This document shows positions 33,501-41,496 of a stretch of 44,985 nt of DNA, piece after piece (within the stretch, counting starts at the first letter, position 1; the number at the start of each line of letters is the position of its first letter). A program made the translations under genes and the position numbers. A model generated the notes under the pieces. The model did no database searches and was not told the origin of the DNA. It saw nothing but the letters and a program-made list of their open reading frames with translations. The stretch comes from Phycisphaerae bacterium (GTDB lineage: Bacteria; Planctomycetota; Phycisphaerae; UBA1845; Fen-1342), in assembly GCA_028279405.1 (NCBI GenBank), contig JANQNU010000082.1, positions 1-44,985 of the forward strand, read 5' to 3'.

Positions 33501-34222
33501 GTATCGCGACGATCGCACTGTGCGAGGCGCTCGGGATGACGCAGGATGAGCGTTTGAGGCCTGCAGCCGAGCGGGCTGTGGCGTTCCTGGTTGCGGCACG
33601 GAGTCGTCGTGGGGGTTGGCGCTACGAACCCGGTCAAGCTGGCGACACGTCGGTGACCGGCTGGCAGGTGATGGCCCTGCGCAGCGCTGAGGCGGCCGGA
33701 CTGAACCCGCCGAAGGTGGCCTACGACAATGCTCGGAAGTGGATGGGGCGGGTGGATTCCCGTCGCACCCCGGGTATCTACCGGTATCAGCCGGGCAAAC
33801 GACCGAGTCCCTCGATGACTGCGGAAGGGATGTTCATCCAGCAATTGTTGGGCGTCGGACGGGATGAGACCCGAATGCGCGTGTCGGCAGCCTACGTGGG
33901 GCAGCACCCACCGAAATGGTCGCGGCGAAAGGTGAACACCTATTACTGGTATTATGCGACATTGGCGCTGTTCCACCGGCAGGGGCAGGACTGGGAGACC
34001 TGGAACGAGACGCTGCGGACGAGTCTGCTCAGCGCGCAGCGTCAGGAAGGGACCGCCGCTGGGAGCTGGGACCCCGACGGGGAATGGGCGCCGGTCGGTG
34101 GACGGGTCTACCAGACCGCGATTTGCACGCTGATGCTCGAGGTCTACTACCGGTACCTTCCAATGTACTCGCGCACTGCTGCCAAGGCCGACCCGCGTCC
34201 CGGCGCGGAGACCGGCGGGTGA
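30596..34222 (+). CDS. PD40-propeller / TonB-like linker / cyclase-like toroid fusion protein
   Basis: A 1208-residue protein translated with exbD (ATGA). The order is: a membrane segment (about 23-43), a WD40-like PD40 propeller (65-345; SYHEYGPAPGPDGSVLYFAS, FASDRPGGAGGFDLLRSRR), a Leu-rich membrane segment (about 372-393) and another (about 404-430), a 430-residue linker very rich in Pro, Ala, Val and Thr, and from about 876 a toroid of squalene-cyclase-like repeats (VRRALSWLARYQSADGHWGG, GDTSVTGWQVMALRSAEAAG, VYQTAICTLMLEVYYRYL). The acid motif DxDD of squalene-hopene cyclases is not present, so a cyclase activity is unlikely. One membrane-bound chain with a long Pro-rich linker next to ExbBD recalls TonB, with the toroid replacing its receptor-binding end. 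That comparison is inference. Confidence 0.85.
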   Translation: MSKPATDSGEPRGARPRRWRRWFYATAVIVVVLGAGLAGGWYLRTTTYYTDGDSIDEPRRLAAVRKILWQPPRTVDELSDFAGEVYEPSLSWDGLTLLFVRGRAGGDADIHASTRTPDGWTAPEPIDAINSPYDELGPRLSFDGSRLYFYSDRPGGLGGYDLWVAQRGPEGWETPANLGNAVNSSYHEYGPAPGPDGSVLYFASNRPTVDAPQDDRTPQWPATLREDWERRTYDLYRSSISDAGYAIAVPLAVLNTPANEGSPCVSPVGDFLYFASDRPGGAGGFDLLRSRRSEGGWSVPENLGATVNSAHNELDPGLAALGYELLFSSDRLLLAPTGGDAPERVYQLYATSSREVYLRSETAAIDLAGLMRALLPSLLWLLLALLLLLLLALLAKASRSQRLSLLIRCLIASLMAHLALMILLSFWQVTSGIIDAVQRPGRLQIAIGTSAEEQAIVSQLTGVVSDAVSIEPEMTALPALEAPRPDMAADRPTITATIEAPAVEPARPLPTHAPALDVVEAPPTMRPSPSSRVVPSAELAVSVPEPRAARAEPVTEAVRDRARPSPVAQTEAPPLATGSVPPTPVAETVPLADAPVQHLHADRRLALNDLRHVAQPSPRPVPTTQPVVPAAQPIVAALPASSTPRRADESEPQVVAAAPAALPPISPPSGARPSESKTVPLPAETTVPLPRAQTVRRTPPPVARETPVVATVPKLASPITTVKRPEDVPLKLPSLELPRVELAASSPSPSTAPPVTERIVDRPTAARIPTMPLPDAPVAARVSTVPPAADERPAPARPTVAATAPAPRTTLPRAVETQRAPLLSAPRSVVPAAPIEVSVALPKATEVPATPYPQRAPDLREHVLQQRGGSDETEEAVRRALSWLARYQSADGHWGGDEFDETCRCGGASEYDVDAALTGLSLLCFLGAGHTHLQSGPYQVTVQRALYWLLEQQKPNGDLRFGETMYSHGIATIALCEALGMTQDERLRPAAERAVAFLVAARSRRGGWRYEPGQAGDTSVTGWQVMALRSAEAAGLNPPKVAYDNARKWMGRVDSRRTPGIYRYQPGKRPSPSMTAEGMFIQQLLGVGRDETRMRVSAAYVGQHPPKWSRRKVNTYYWYYATLALFHRQGQDWETWNETLRTSLLSAQRQEGTAAGSWDPDGEWAPVGGRVYQTAICTLMLEVYYRYLPMYSRTAAKADPRPGAETGG

Positions 34223-34400
34223 ACCCAGGTCGGTCGCGGGCCGTGATCGTACTGAGAATGCGTTCGCGGAAGGGGACTGAAGGGGCCAATGGTGGGGCGG
34301 AATCTCGAAAATAGTCTCCCGTGCGTCACATCGGTTGTGTATGATAACTACTCAGGTCTTCCGGGACAGCAGCCATTTAGGATACGCGAGGGATTCCGAC

Positions 34401-36116
34401 ATGCTTCATCTGGTTTCCAAGCAGAGGTTCTATCGATGTGCGCCGCTGATCGTGGCGGGTTGCACAGGGTTCGCGGCAGCGGAGGTGCGTTTCACGGACG
34501 CCGCGGCGCTGAGCGGGATTGAGCCCTATTCGATGGCGATGGGAATGGGTGGCGGCGTAGCGGCCGCTGACTATGACAACGATGGTGATGTCGACATGTT
34601 CGTGCCGTGTGCACCGGGCCTGTCGCATCAACTCTACCGTAACCGCGGCGATGGCGTGTTCGACGAGGTCGCCGAGGAGGTCGGACTCGGGTCCACCGAC
34701 AGTGCGCGCGTCGCGCTCTGGCTGGACTACGACGGTGACCAGGATTTGGATCTGCTGGTTGCCGGCGACTACTGGTTTACCGAGCCGACCGGGTCGACGA
34801 CGCTGCGGCTCTATCGACAGGAATCGGACGGCATGTTTACCGACGTGTCGACCGAGTCGGGAATCGCCGACGACTATCTGGGGACGAACCTGGCTCATCA
34901 GGCTGGGATGGCGGCCGCTGACCTGAACAACGATGGGTTTGTGGACGTGATCGTCGGTACGTGGCGGTCGGACCTGAGCTTGTTGATGAACAATGGAGAC
35001 GGCACGTTCAGCAATGAGCCTGAGCGGGCGAGTGTGGCCCGGTGGCGCGAGCATTGGCAGCCGGTCATTCACGACTTCAATCGCGACGGATGGCTCGACG
35101 TCTTCTTCGCTGTCGACTTCACCGACAACCTGATGTTGCTCAACAACGGCAACGGAACGTTCCGTGAGGTCGCGGCGACCGTTGGGGTCGACAATGCCTG
35201 GAACGAAATGGGCGTCTCGCTCGGCGACTTCGACGGCGATCTCGATTTCGACATCTACGTCACCAACATCTACGACAAGGACTTCCGTCACAATCTGCTG
35301 TACCGCAACGATTCTGTCGGCGAGAGTCTGAAGTTCATCGACGTTGCGCGCGACTATCACGTTGGCGATTCCGGCTGGGGTTGGGGCTGCTCGTGGTTCG
35401 ACGTCGAGAACGATGGCGATGTCGATATTGCCGCGACGAACGGATTCTTGCAGCCGCCATACAACAATGACGAGTCCGTGCTGTTCGTGAACGACAACGG
35501 GTCGTTCGTGAACGTGGCCCGGTTGGTGGGCTATCTGGACAACCATTGGGGCAGCTCGGTGATCGCCATCGACGTCGAGCGCGACGGCGATCTCGATCTC
35601 GTGCAGACCTGTAATCAGGAAGGACCGTTGCGGCTCTTCCACAATACTTCGACCGATGTCGGCAGCTGGATCACGATTCGGCCGCGGATGGGCGGGACCA
35701 ACCACTTCGCGCTGGGTGCGGAGGTGGTGGTAACGTCGGACAACGGCACGTCGCAGATCCGGTTGATCACGGCCGGCACGAGCTTCCTGGGGCAGGAGCC
35801 GGCGGAGGCGCACTTCGGTCTGGGGGATGCGGCCGAGGCGGAGCGTGTCGTGATCCGCTGGCCGGGCGGACGCGAGACGGTCGTCAACCATCTCGCCGCC
35901 AACCAGGTGCACACCGTGACGCTCGCGCTCGGCGACATGAACTGCGACGGGCAAACGACCGTTGGTGATGTCAACGGCTTCGTGCTCGCTCTGACCGATC
36001 CGGCCGCTTATGCCGATGCTTATCCGCTTTGCGAGGCGATGCAGGCCGACATCAACTTTGACGGTGCGACGACTGTCGCGGACATCAACGGTTTCATCGC
36101 CGCCTTGACCGAGTAA
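34401..36116 (+). CDS. Secreted FG-GAP/VCBS protein with ASPIC/UnbV and dockerin-like end
   Basis: A 571-residue exported protein. After the signal sequence (CAPLIVAGCTGFAAA; LIVAGC might also be a lipobox) come about six FG-GAP/VCBS units, each with a D-x-D-x-D-G calcium loop: DYDNDGDVDMF, DYDGDQDLDLL, DLNNDGFVDVI, DFNRDGWLDVF, DFDGDLDFDIY, DVENDGDVDIA. Residues about 425-512 are the ASPIC/UnbV domain (FLGQEPAEAHFGLGDA, VVIRWPGGRETVV). The last 60 residues hold two dockerin-like calcium motifs, DMNCDGQTTVGDVNGFVLAL and DINFDGATTVADINGFIAAL, a pattern very common in Phycisphaerae. The ATG at 34401 has GAGGG upstream and the signal directly after it. No cohesin is seen, so the dockerin may serve a sorting or attachment role. 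Confidence 0.9.
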   Translation: MLHLVSKQRFYRCAPLIVAGCTGFAAAEVRFTDAAALSGIEPYSMAMGMGGGVAAADYDNDGDVDMFVPCAPGLSHQLYRNRGDGVFDEVAEEVGLGSTDSARVALWLDYDGDQDLDLLVAGDYWFTEPTGSTTLRLYRQESDGMFTDVSTESGIADDYLGTNLAHQAGMAAADLNNDGFVDVIVGTWRSDLSLLMNNGDGTFSNEPERASVARWREHWQPVIHDFNRDGWLDVFFAVDFTDNLMLLNNGNGTFREVAATVGVDNAWNEMGVSLGDFDGDLDFDIYVTNIYDKDFRHNLLYRNDSVGESLKFIDVARDYHVGDSGWGWGCSWFDVENDGDVDIAATNGFLQPPYNNDESVLFVNDNGSFVNVARLVGYLDNHWGSSVIAIDVERDGDLDLVQTCNQEGPLRLFHNTSTDVGSWITIRPRMGGTNHFALGAEVVVTSDNGTSQIRLITAGTSFLGQEPAEAHFGLGDAAEAERVVIRWPGGRETVVNHLAANQVHTVTLALGDMNCDGQTTVGDVNGFVLALTDPAAYADAYPLCEAMQADINFDGATTVADINGFIAALTE

Positions 36117-36140
36117 CCCCGATAGCCGCGTCGAACCACG

Positions 36141-36164
36141 CCCCACCCCCGACGCGGGGTGGGG
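36141..36164. terminator. Hairpin between convergent genes
   Basis: CCCCACCCC (36141-36149) and GGGGTGGGG (36156-36164) form a perfect nine-pair stem with loop CGACGC, between the converging dockerin-protein gene and mnmA. There is no T tract. Its stem resembles the terminator stem at 82-98. Confidence 0.5.
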
Positions 36165-36209
36165 TGACCCCCACGATGCCACCCGAAGTCCAATTCCTCA
36201 AGAAACGAG

Positions 36210-37376
36210 TCAGGCAGTGCTATCGCCGCTGGGCAGCGCCTCCCGAATCCAGCCGCCTCCCAGCACGCGTTCGTGGTGGTAGAACACCGCTGCCTGCCCC
36301 GGCGTAACAGCCCGTTGTGGTGACGCGAACCGTGCGAGCACCGCGTTCTCTCCCCCGGTGTGGTCGGAGTGCGCATGGTCCGTCGGCTCGATGGATCCCG
36401 ACGCGGGTGTATGTTGATGTCGGATCTTGATCGCGATGTCGCGCGCGAGGCGCGCCGTGGGCGGATCGCTGAGCCAGTTCATACGGTCGGCAATCAGTCC
36501 CTCGGCGTCGAGCGCTTCGGCGCTGCCGGTGTGGACTGTATTGCTGAGTACGTCGAGTCGCGTTACGTAGATCGGCGCGCCGGCTGCGATTCCCAGGCCG
36601 CGTCGCTGGCCGACGGTGTAGTTCACGATGCCCTCGTGCGTGCCCAGTCGGTTCCCGGCTGCGTCTCGGATCTCCCCGGCACGCTGCGTCTCGGGCCGTC
36701 TCGAACGGACCAGCTGCTTGTAGTCGTTGTTCGGGACGAAGCAGATCTCCTGGCTATCGGGCTTGTCGTGCACGCGGAGGTCGAGCGTGGCCGCGATCGA
36801 CCGAACTTCGGACTTGTCGGTGTACGTTCCCAACGGAAACAGGCAGCGTCGCAAGTCGCGTCGTCGAATGCCGAACAGTACGTAGGATTGGTCCTTGGCC
36901 CGGTTGGCGGCGCGGTGTAACTCCGCACCCTGCGTGCCGGAGACGACCCGGGCGTAGTGACCGGTTGCGACGAACTCGGCGTCCATCAGGTCGGCGTAGT
37001 CGAGCAGCTTGCCGAACTTGAGCTGGATGTTGCACTGCACGCACGGATTGGGCGTGCGGGCCTGCGCGTACTCGTCGACGAAATAGTCGATGATGCGCTC
37101 GAAATCGGCGCGGAAGTTCAGTGCGTAGAACGGGAGACCGAGCCGCGTCGCGATCGCTTTGGCGTCGAGCGCGTCGCTCGCCGAACAGCACCCGTGCTTC
37201 AGACGTCGCCGCACGTTCGTTTGCGTGGTGCTGCACGACGGTTCCGCGATCGGTGCATCTCCGACCCGCATGAAGACGCCGACGCAGTCATAGCCCTGCT
37301 CCTTGAGGAGGGCAGCCGTGACCGACGAATCGACGCCGCCGGACATTGCGACAATGACCTTTCCGTTGCGTGACAT
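36210..37376 (-). CDS. mnmA: tRNA-specific 2-thiouridylase
   Basis: Makes 2-thiouridine at position 34 of tRNA for Lys, Glu and Gln. Seen: the PP-loop AMSGGVDSSVTAALL, the nucleophile Cys in ARTPNPCVQCNIQLKFGKLL, ATGHYARVV, KDQSYVLFGI, the second Cys in DSQEICFVPNNDY and NYTVGQRRGLGIAAGAPIYV; the end (VTPGQAAVFY) closes the beta-barrel domain. The 388-residue length is normal. The insertion between residues 45 and 62 (CSTTQTNVRRRLKHGCCSAS) has extra Cys residues near the substrate-entry side. The start ATG at 37376 is preceded by AGGCAACG. It lies 58 bases after the TMTC-like gene on the same strand, probably in one transcript. Confidence 0.95.
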   Translation of the reverse strand: MSRNGKVIVAMSGGVDSSVTAALLKEQGYDCVGVFMRVGDAPIAEPSCSTTQTNVRRRLKHGCCSASDALDAKAIATRLGLPFYALNFRADFERIIDYFVDEYAQARTPNPCVQCNIQLKFGKLLDYADLMDAEFVATGHYARVVSGTQGAELHRAANRAKDQSYVLFGIRRRDLRRCLFPLGTYTDKSEVRSIAATLDLRVHDKPDSQEICFVPNNDYKQLVRSRRPETQRAGEIRDAAGNRLGTHEGIVNYTVGQRRGLGIAAGAPIYVTRLDVLSNTVHTGSAEALDAEGLIADRMNWLSDPPTARLARDIAIKIRHQHTPASGSIEPTDHAHSDHTGGENAVLARFASPQRAVTPGQAAVFYHHERVLGGGWIREALPSGDSTA

Positions 37377-37434
37377 CGTTGCCTATTGTAGACCGTCAGC
37401 CGCGATTTCGAGTCGTCGTCAACTGGGGAAACTG

Positions 37435-40197
37435 TCAGGCCGGCATCGCGGGCGAGCGTTTCTGTGCGGGTTGGGTCGCTTGGGGCTCGGCGGGTTGCGA
37501 CGCCAGCGGTTCGAGCGCCGCCTCGAGAGGGGCGCGGAGTTCCGGCCGGCCGGCCAGGAGCGCCTGCAGGTCTTCGGATTCGAATAGGGTGCGGGCCTCG
37601 GCAAGCAGCTGCGGGTCGTTATAGGTCTGTGCCAGCGTGCCCAGCAGCTTGACACGCACCAATGCGGCGGTGGGCGGCACCTTTTCGAAACGCAGCAACT
37701 GACGCAGCTCTGCTTCTGCGCGCGCCGGCGGATTCTCGCCGGCAACCGGACGGCCCTGCATCGCTCGATCGAGCCAGTCCAGCGCTTCCGTCAGATTGTC
37801 ATCGCGGATCGCATAGATCATCTTGCCCAGGCAGGCCAGCGGATTGTTCTCGTCCAGCTTCAGCAGTCGATCGAGGGCTTCGCGACCGTTTTCCAGGTCG
37901 GCGCAGGCCGAGTCGAAGACCGCAAACGAACGCGCCTCGCGCCACTGGGGTTCGAAGCCGAGTGCGAGCGCCCAGGCGTTGCACGGTGTTGCCCAATCGC
38001 CATTTTGTACGTACACGTTGCGGAGGCCACGCAGCGCCACATAGTCGATCGGATTGACTTTCAGAAGCTTGCCGAACGTTATCCCGGCTTCATTCCAGCG
38101 ATGGCTGCGTAGATGGGACTCGGCGAGCACGTGCAACGCCGCGGTCATCTGCGGATTGACTTTCAGCACACTCTCGGCCAGTTCGCGGCCGCGCGATCCG
38201 TCTCCGGCGCGAATTTCGCAGATTGCCAGGCCGAGTGTCGCGCTGATTTTCACGCCGGACGGGAGACCGTCGAATGAGAGTGCTTCGCGGAAGAGCGGTG
38301 CCGCGTCCGCCGGCTGGCCCAGATCGACGAGCAGGTTGGCCAGGTCCGAAAGCCGTACCGGCCGGAGTGGGCCATCCTTCGGCGTGAGGTCGAGGGCCTT
38401 CCGATAGGCATCGATCGCCGGTTCGATCTGGCGCAGCGCGTGCCGGGCGCGGGCGATGCGTGTCCAGGTGTCGGCGGCATCAGGTGCGAAGTCGGCGGCG
38501 CGCAGGGCCTGTTCCAGTGAGCGCTCATAGGCCTGCTGGCCGTAGTATTGCCAGGATAGACGGCGATGGAAGGCCGCGCGGTCGGCGTCGGAGGTGAAGT
38601 AGTCCGCCCCGTTCTCGGCCGCATCGACCGCTTCTTCGAGGGTTTCGTAGTACCGTCGCAGGTACTCGTTCGCTTTCTCGCCGATCTGTTCGAGTTCCTC
38701 GATCAACTCCTCGAGCACCTCGGGCGGCGCTCCCTCGTCGCGCTGGGCCTGTATGAAGACCAATTGTTCGCGCGCCGTGCGTTCGAGCAGAGTGGCGCGG
38801 CCTTCCTCGGCGATCCAGCGGTATTCGAGAGCGCGCGGGTCGTACGGATTGAGCGCGACGACCCGTGCGGCGCGCCCGATGTCATCTCGTGCCACCTGCA
38901 CGAGGGTTCGGTCCCAGTAGAACATCGCGCCGCCGGCGACGAGTGCACCCGCCAGAACTGCCGAGACGCGGTTTCGCTCGGACGCGGTAACGGCCCAACG
39001 GCACAGTACGCCCGCGAGAGCGATCGCGAAGCCGACCAGGGGGAGATAGAGCGCACGATCGATCGCCGCCACCTCGCGGGCTGCGACCAGCCCGAGCACC
39101 GGCGCCAGCGTTGCCCAGAACCAGAACGGGCCCAGGACGAACTCGCGATGACGCCGGGCGGCGCCAAGAACGACCAGTATGACGCTGCCGCCGACCAGGG
39201 CCGCGCCGATCCAGGTTCGGGAGTAGGCCCAACCGGTCTGAATGTCCGGCAGTTGCCAGGCGGAGACCCAGCCCGGCGAAACGATATCACGGAAGTAGTA
39301 CCACGCGGCTACGAGGCTGCGGCTGAGCGGATCGCCGAACACGGCAATCTCGGCGTCGTCGAGAATTCCGTACTCGCGAGAGGTCAGATAGGCCAGTACG
39401 CCGAACGCGGCACAGACGGCGGTCACGAGGTAGACGCGTAAGGACCGTACGGCGCCGGGTACCCCCACGATGCATGCCTCGAACGCGAAGATGACCAGAA
39501 ACCAGGCGGGAATGACCTTACAGAGTTGGGCCAGGATCAGCAGCAACAGTGAGAGCGCGAACCAGCCATTGCGCCGTTCTGCGCTCAATGGCGTCAGGAC
39601 CGCGAAATGGATGCGCAACGAGAGCAAGACGAAGAACGCCGACAGCACGTGGGTTCGCCCCATGTCGGCGGCGTAGGTGAAGACCAGCGCCGGATGGAGC
39701 GCCCAGAGGGCTGCGAGGCACCAGGTTATCAAAGCGATCGACAGTGTTGCGCGCCCGAGCCAGTAACGCATCAGCGCCGCGAGCAGATTCCACACGAGTA
39801 GTGCGTTGATTGTGTGTAGGAGCAAGTCCGTCGTTCGGACGACGGTCGACATCCACTCCGGGCCCCAGATGGCGGCTTCGATCGCAAATGTAGCGATCGG
39901 CAGCGGCTGATACAGATCCTGGTGCGGGTGGGTGAAAATCGTCGCAATGCGGGTCCCGAGCGTTGCCTCGTTACCGATGCCGGTAACTTCCGGGTTGTTC
40001 ACGATGAACAGGAACTCGTCCCCGCGGATCCACATGAAGTCCAACCCGGGAGCGCCGGCCGCGACGACCAGTACGCTTAGCAGCAGTGTCAGCAGGATGC
40101 GCGTCGTGAGCCGAATCGCGGGTTCGGGCTGTTCGTCCAGCGCCACGCCGGGCCGCGTCAGGGGATCGGCGAGGGGATTGGGCGGCGATGCGTTCAT
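37435..40197 (-). CDS. TMTC-like membrane protein with TPR repeats
   Basis: A 920-residue protein. About eleven membrane segments occupy residues 25-430, with the N-terminal loop WIRGDEFLFIVNNPEVTG, YQPLPIATFAIEAAIWGPEW and TTDLLLHTINALLVWNLLAA, which is the pattern of TMTC/PMT-like GT-C glycosyltransferases. From about 450 the rest is soluble and helical with TPRs (DTWTRIARARHALRQIEPAI, RLSDLANLLVDLGQPADAAP), plus an acidic coiled part (PEVLEELIEELEQIGEKANE). The C-terminal tail is Pro/Ala-rich. The acidic loop residues fit a GT-C fold, but the substrate is unknown. The ATG at 40197 fits the first hydrophobic segment after a polar lead; a GTG 66 bases upstream is in frame. It has no ribosome site; see the leaderless-promoter finding. 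Confidence 0.85.
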   Translation of the reverse strand: MNASPPNPLADPLTRPGVALDEQPEPAIRLTTRILLTLLLSVLVVAAGAPGLDFMWIRGDEFLFIVNNPEVTGIGNEATLGTRIATIFTHPHQDLYQPLPIATFAIEAAIWGPEWMSTVVRTTDLLLHTINALLVWNLLAALMRYWLGRATLSIALITWCLAALWALHPALVFTYAADMGRTHVLSAFFVLLSLRIHFAVLTPLSAERRNGWFALSLLLLILAQLCKVIPAWFLVIFAFEACIVGVPGAVRSLRVYLVTAVCAAFGVLAYLTSREYGILDDAEIAVFGDPLSRSLVAAWYYFRDIVSPGWVSAWQLPDIQTGWAYSRTWIGAALVGGSVILVVLGAARRHREFVLGPFWFWATLAPVLGLVAAREVAAIDRALYLPLVGFAIALAGVLCRWAVTASERNRVSAVLAGALVAGGAMFYWDRTLVQVARDDIGRAARVVALNPYDPRALEYRWIAEEGRATLLERTAREQLVFIQAQRDEGAPPEVLEELIEELEQIGEKANEYLRRYYETLEEAVDAAENGADYFTSDADRAAFHRRLSWQYYGQQAYERSLEQALRAADFAPDAADTWTRIARARHALRQIEPAIDAYRKALDLTPKDGPLRPVRLSDLANLLVDLGQPADAAPLFREALSFDGLPSGVKISATLGLAICEIRAGDGSRGRELAESVLKVNPQMTAALHVLAESHLRSHRWNEAGITFGKLLKVNPIDYVALRGLRNVYVQNGDWATPCNAWALALGFEPQWREARSFAVFDSACADLENGREALDRLLKLDENNPLACLGKMIYAIRDDNLTEALDWLDRAMQGRPVAGENPPARAEAELRQLLRFEKVPPTAALVRVKLLGTLAQTYNDPQLLAEARTLFESEDLQALLAGRPELRAPLEAALEPLASQPAEPQATQPAQKRSPAMPA

Positions 40198-40203
40198 CCG
40201 GCT

Positions 40204-40232
40204 GTTATCGTCCGCGCTGGCAATTCTGACAA
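40204..40232 (-). promoter_or_regulatory. Candidate promoter of the TMTC-like gene, leaderless
   Basis: Minus strand TTGTCA (40232-40227), 17 bases, GATAAC (40209-40204). The A of the ATG at 40197 would be the first transcribed base. Confidence 0.4.
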
Positions 40233-40271
40233 CACCCTCGCACGAATTTGACGAATTTATCACCGAAAGCG

Positions 40272-40280
40272 TGTTACAAT
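40272..40280 (+). promoter_or_regulatory. Candidate extended -10 promoter for the HNH gene
   Basis: TGTTACAAT: a TG one base before TACAAT, a five-of-six -10 match. A -35 at the right distance is not visible. The HNH start is 200 bases downstream. Confidence 0.25.
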
Positions 40281-40481
40281 TGTTTCAATGGCCCGGTTCG
40301 GGTTCGTAGCGCGGACGCACGCGGACGAGGCCTCCGTGGTCGCTGCGCGAGAAGTCGCCGAAAACGCCACGCCACGGCGTCGTAGGGGAGTTGTTGGCTG
40401 GATCAGCGCCGCGCGAATCGGTAGAATTTTTGGTCAGTTGGAGTGCAGCTTAGACGAGCACTACAAGATATTGAGTATTTG

Positions 40482-41117
40482 ATGACGGCCCAGGCACAAT
40501 ATAGCGGACTGAACACGAGCGTGCTGATGCTCAACCGCCTTTATATGGCGGTGCGGGTGATCAGTGCGCGCCGTGCGATGACCCTGCTATATCGCGATCT
40601 GGTCGAGGTCGTTTCCGTTGAGGAGGGCAACTACCTCTCCTACGACTTCGAGACCTGGGTGGAGGTGAGCGAGGCGAAGCAGAGCTTCGAGCCGGAGCGG
40701 TACGACTGGATTCGTACCGTGCGGTTCGACATCGCGGTGCCGAAGATCGTTCGGCTGCTCGGGTATGACAAGCTGCCGCGGGCGACGGTGAAGCTCAATC
40801 GCCGAAACCTGTTCGCGCGCGACCAGAACCGCTGCCAGTACTGCGGTCGCAAGTTCCCGACGTCGGAACTGAGCATCGACCACGTAACGCCGCGCTCGCA
40901 AGGCGGTCGGAACAGTTGGGAGAATCTGGTGTGTGCGTGCGTGCGTTGCAACACGCGCAAGGGCGGGCGTACGCCGACACAAGCCGGCATGACGCTGGTG
41001 ACCCGACCGCGCATGCCGCGCCGCTCGCCGGTGCTGTCGATCAAGATGTCGGACTCGAAGTACGCCAGTTGGAAGCAGTTCCTCGATTACGCATACTGGA
41101 ACGTCGAGTTGAAGTAA
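40482..41117 (+). CDS. HNH endonuclease family protein
   Basis: A 211-residue protein. The nuclease core has two zinc-binding CxxC pairs around the HNH motif: RCQYCGRKFPTSELSIDHVT, then PRSQGGRNSWENLVCACVRC and NTRKGGRTP. The His in DHV and the Asn in WENLV are the catalytic pair. The N-terminal 120 residues (LNTSVLMLNRLYMAVRVISA, RAMTLLYRDLVEVVSVEEGN) are typical of the chromosomal HNH family found in planctomycetes and cyanobacteria, where no mobile element or intron is involved. The role in the cell is unknown; DNA repair or recombination has been suggested. The ATG at 40482 was chosen; the frame is open from 40443 (GTG). No clear ribosome site. Confidence 0.9.
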   Translation: MTAQAQYSGLNTSVLMLNRLYMAVRVISARRAMTLLYRDLVEVVSVEEGNYLSYDFETWVEVSEAKQSFEPERYDWIRTVRFDIAVPKIVRLLGYDKLPRATVKLNRRNLFARDQNRCQYCGRKFPTSELSIDHVTPRSQGGRNSWENLVCACVRCNTRKGGRTPTQAGMTLVTRPRMPRRSPVLSIKMSDSKYASWKQFLDYAYWNVELK

Positions 41118-41233
41118 CTACCTGCGGACGGCAACAGCCGACCGGGCCTTGCCGACCGTGATATGCAGTGAGTATCGTAAGGGTGCGTTTCGTCGCGGAA
41201 CGTGCCCTTTGTTTTTTCGGGGAGGGCGGTATC

Positions 41234-41467
41234 GTGCCCAACGGAAAACCCGGGGATCACCCCTACACTGACATCGTCACCCACGGCCTGGAAGTGTTCA
41301 CCGAAGAAGTCGATGCGCTCGTGCGCGAGCTCGCTCGGCATCCCCGTTTGGATGACGTGGACCGGGAGTTGCGCGAACTGTTGTATGCCACGCAGGCACC
41401 CGCCGCGGTTCGCGACGATGCGGCATTGCTGCGCCGCCTGCGAGCGCTTCGCGCGCGTTTGGATTAG
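41234..41467 (+). CDS. Small helical protein of unknown function
   Basis: A 77-residue frame with a GTG start at 41234, with GGAGGG 8 bases before it. The chain is helical and charged (THGLEVFTEEVDALVRELAR, RELRELLYATQAPAAV, LLRRLRALRARLD), like a four-helix or coiled-coil partner protein. An upstream GTG (41168) gives 22 extra residues without a better ribosome site. It lies 29 bases before the zinc-ribbon gene, so it may be co-transcribed. No family recognised. Confidence 0.6.
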   Translation: MPNGKPGDHPYTDIVTHGLEVFTEEVDALVRELARHPRLDDVDRELRELLYATQAPAAVRDDAALLRRLRALRARLD

Positions 41468-41496
41468 ATCGGCACGGGCGCAACGGGGGTCTTTGC

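Noticed and set aside
33223..34180. Hopanoid biosynthesis (squalene-hopene cyclase)
   Set aside because: The DxDD acid motif is not visible, the toroid is shorter than a full cyclase, and it is fused to a membrane transducer-like chain.
34377..36182. A 601-codon minus-strand frame over the VCBS/dockerin gene
   Set aside because: Antisense of repeated D-x-D-x-D-G loops; the reading is Ile/Val/Arg-rich with no motif or ribosome site.
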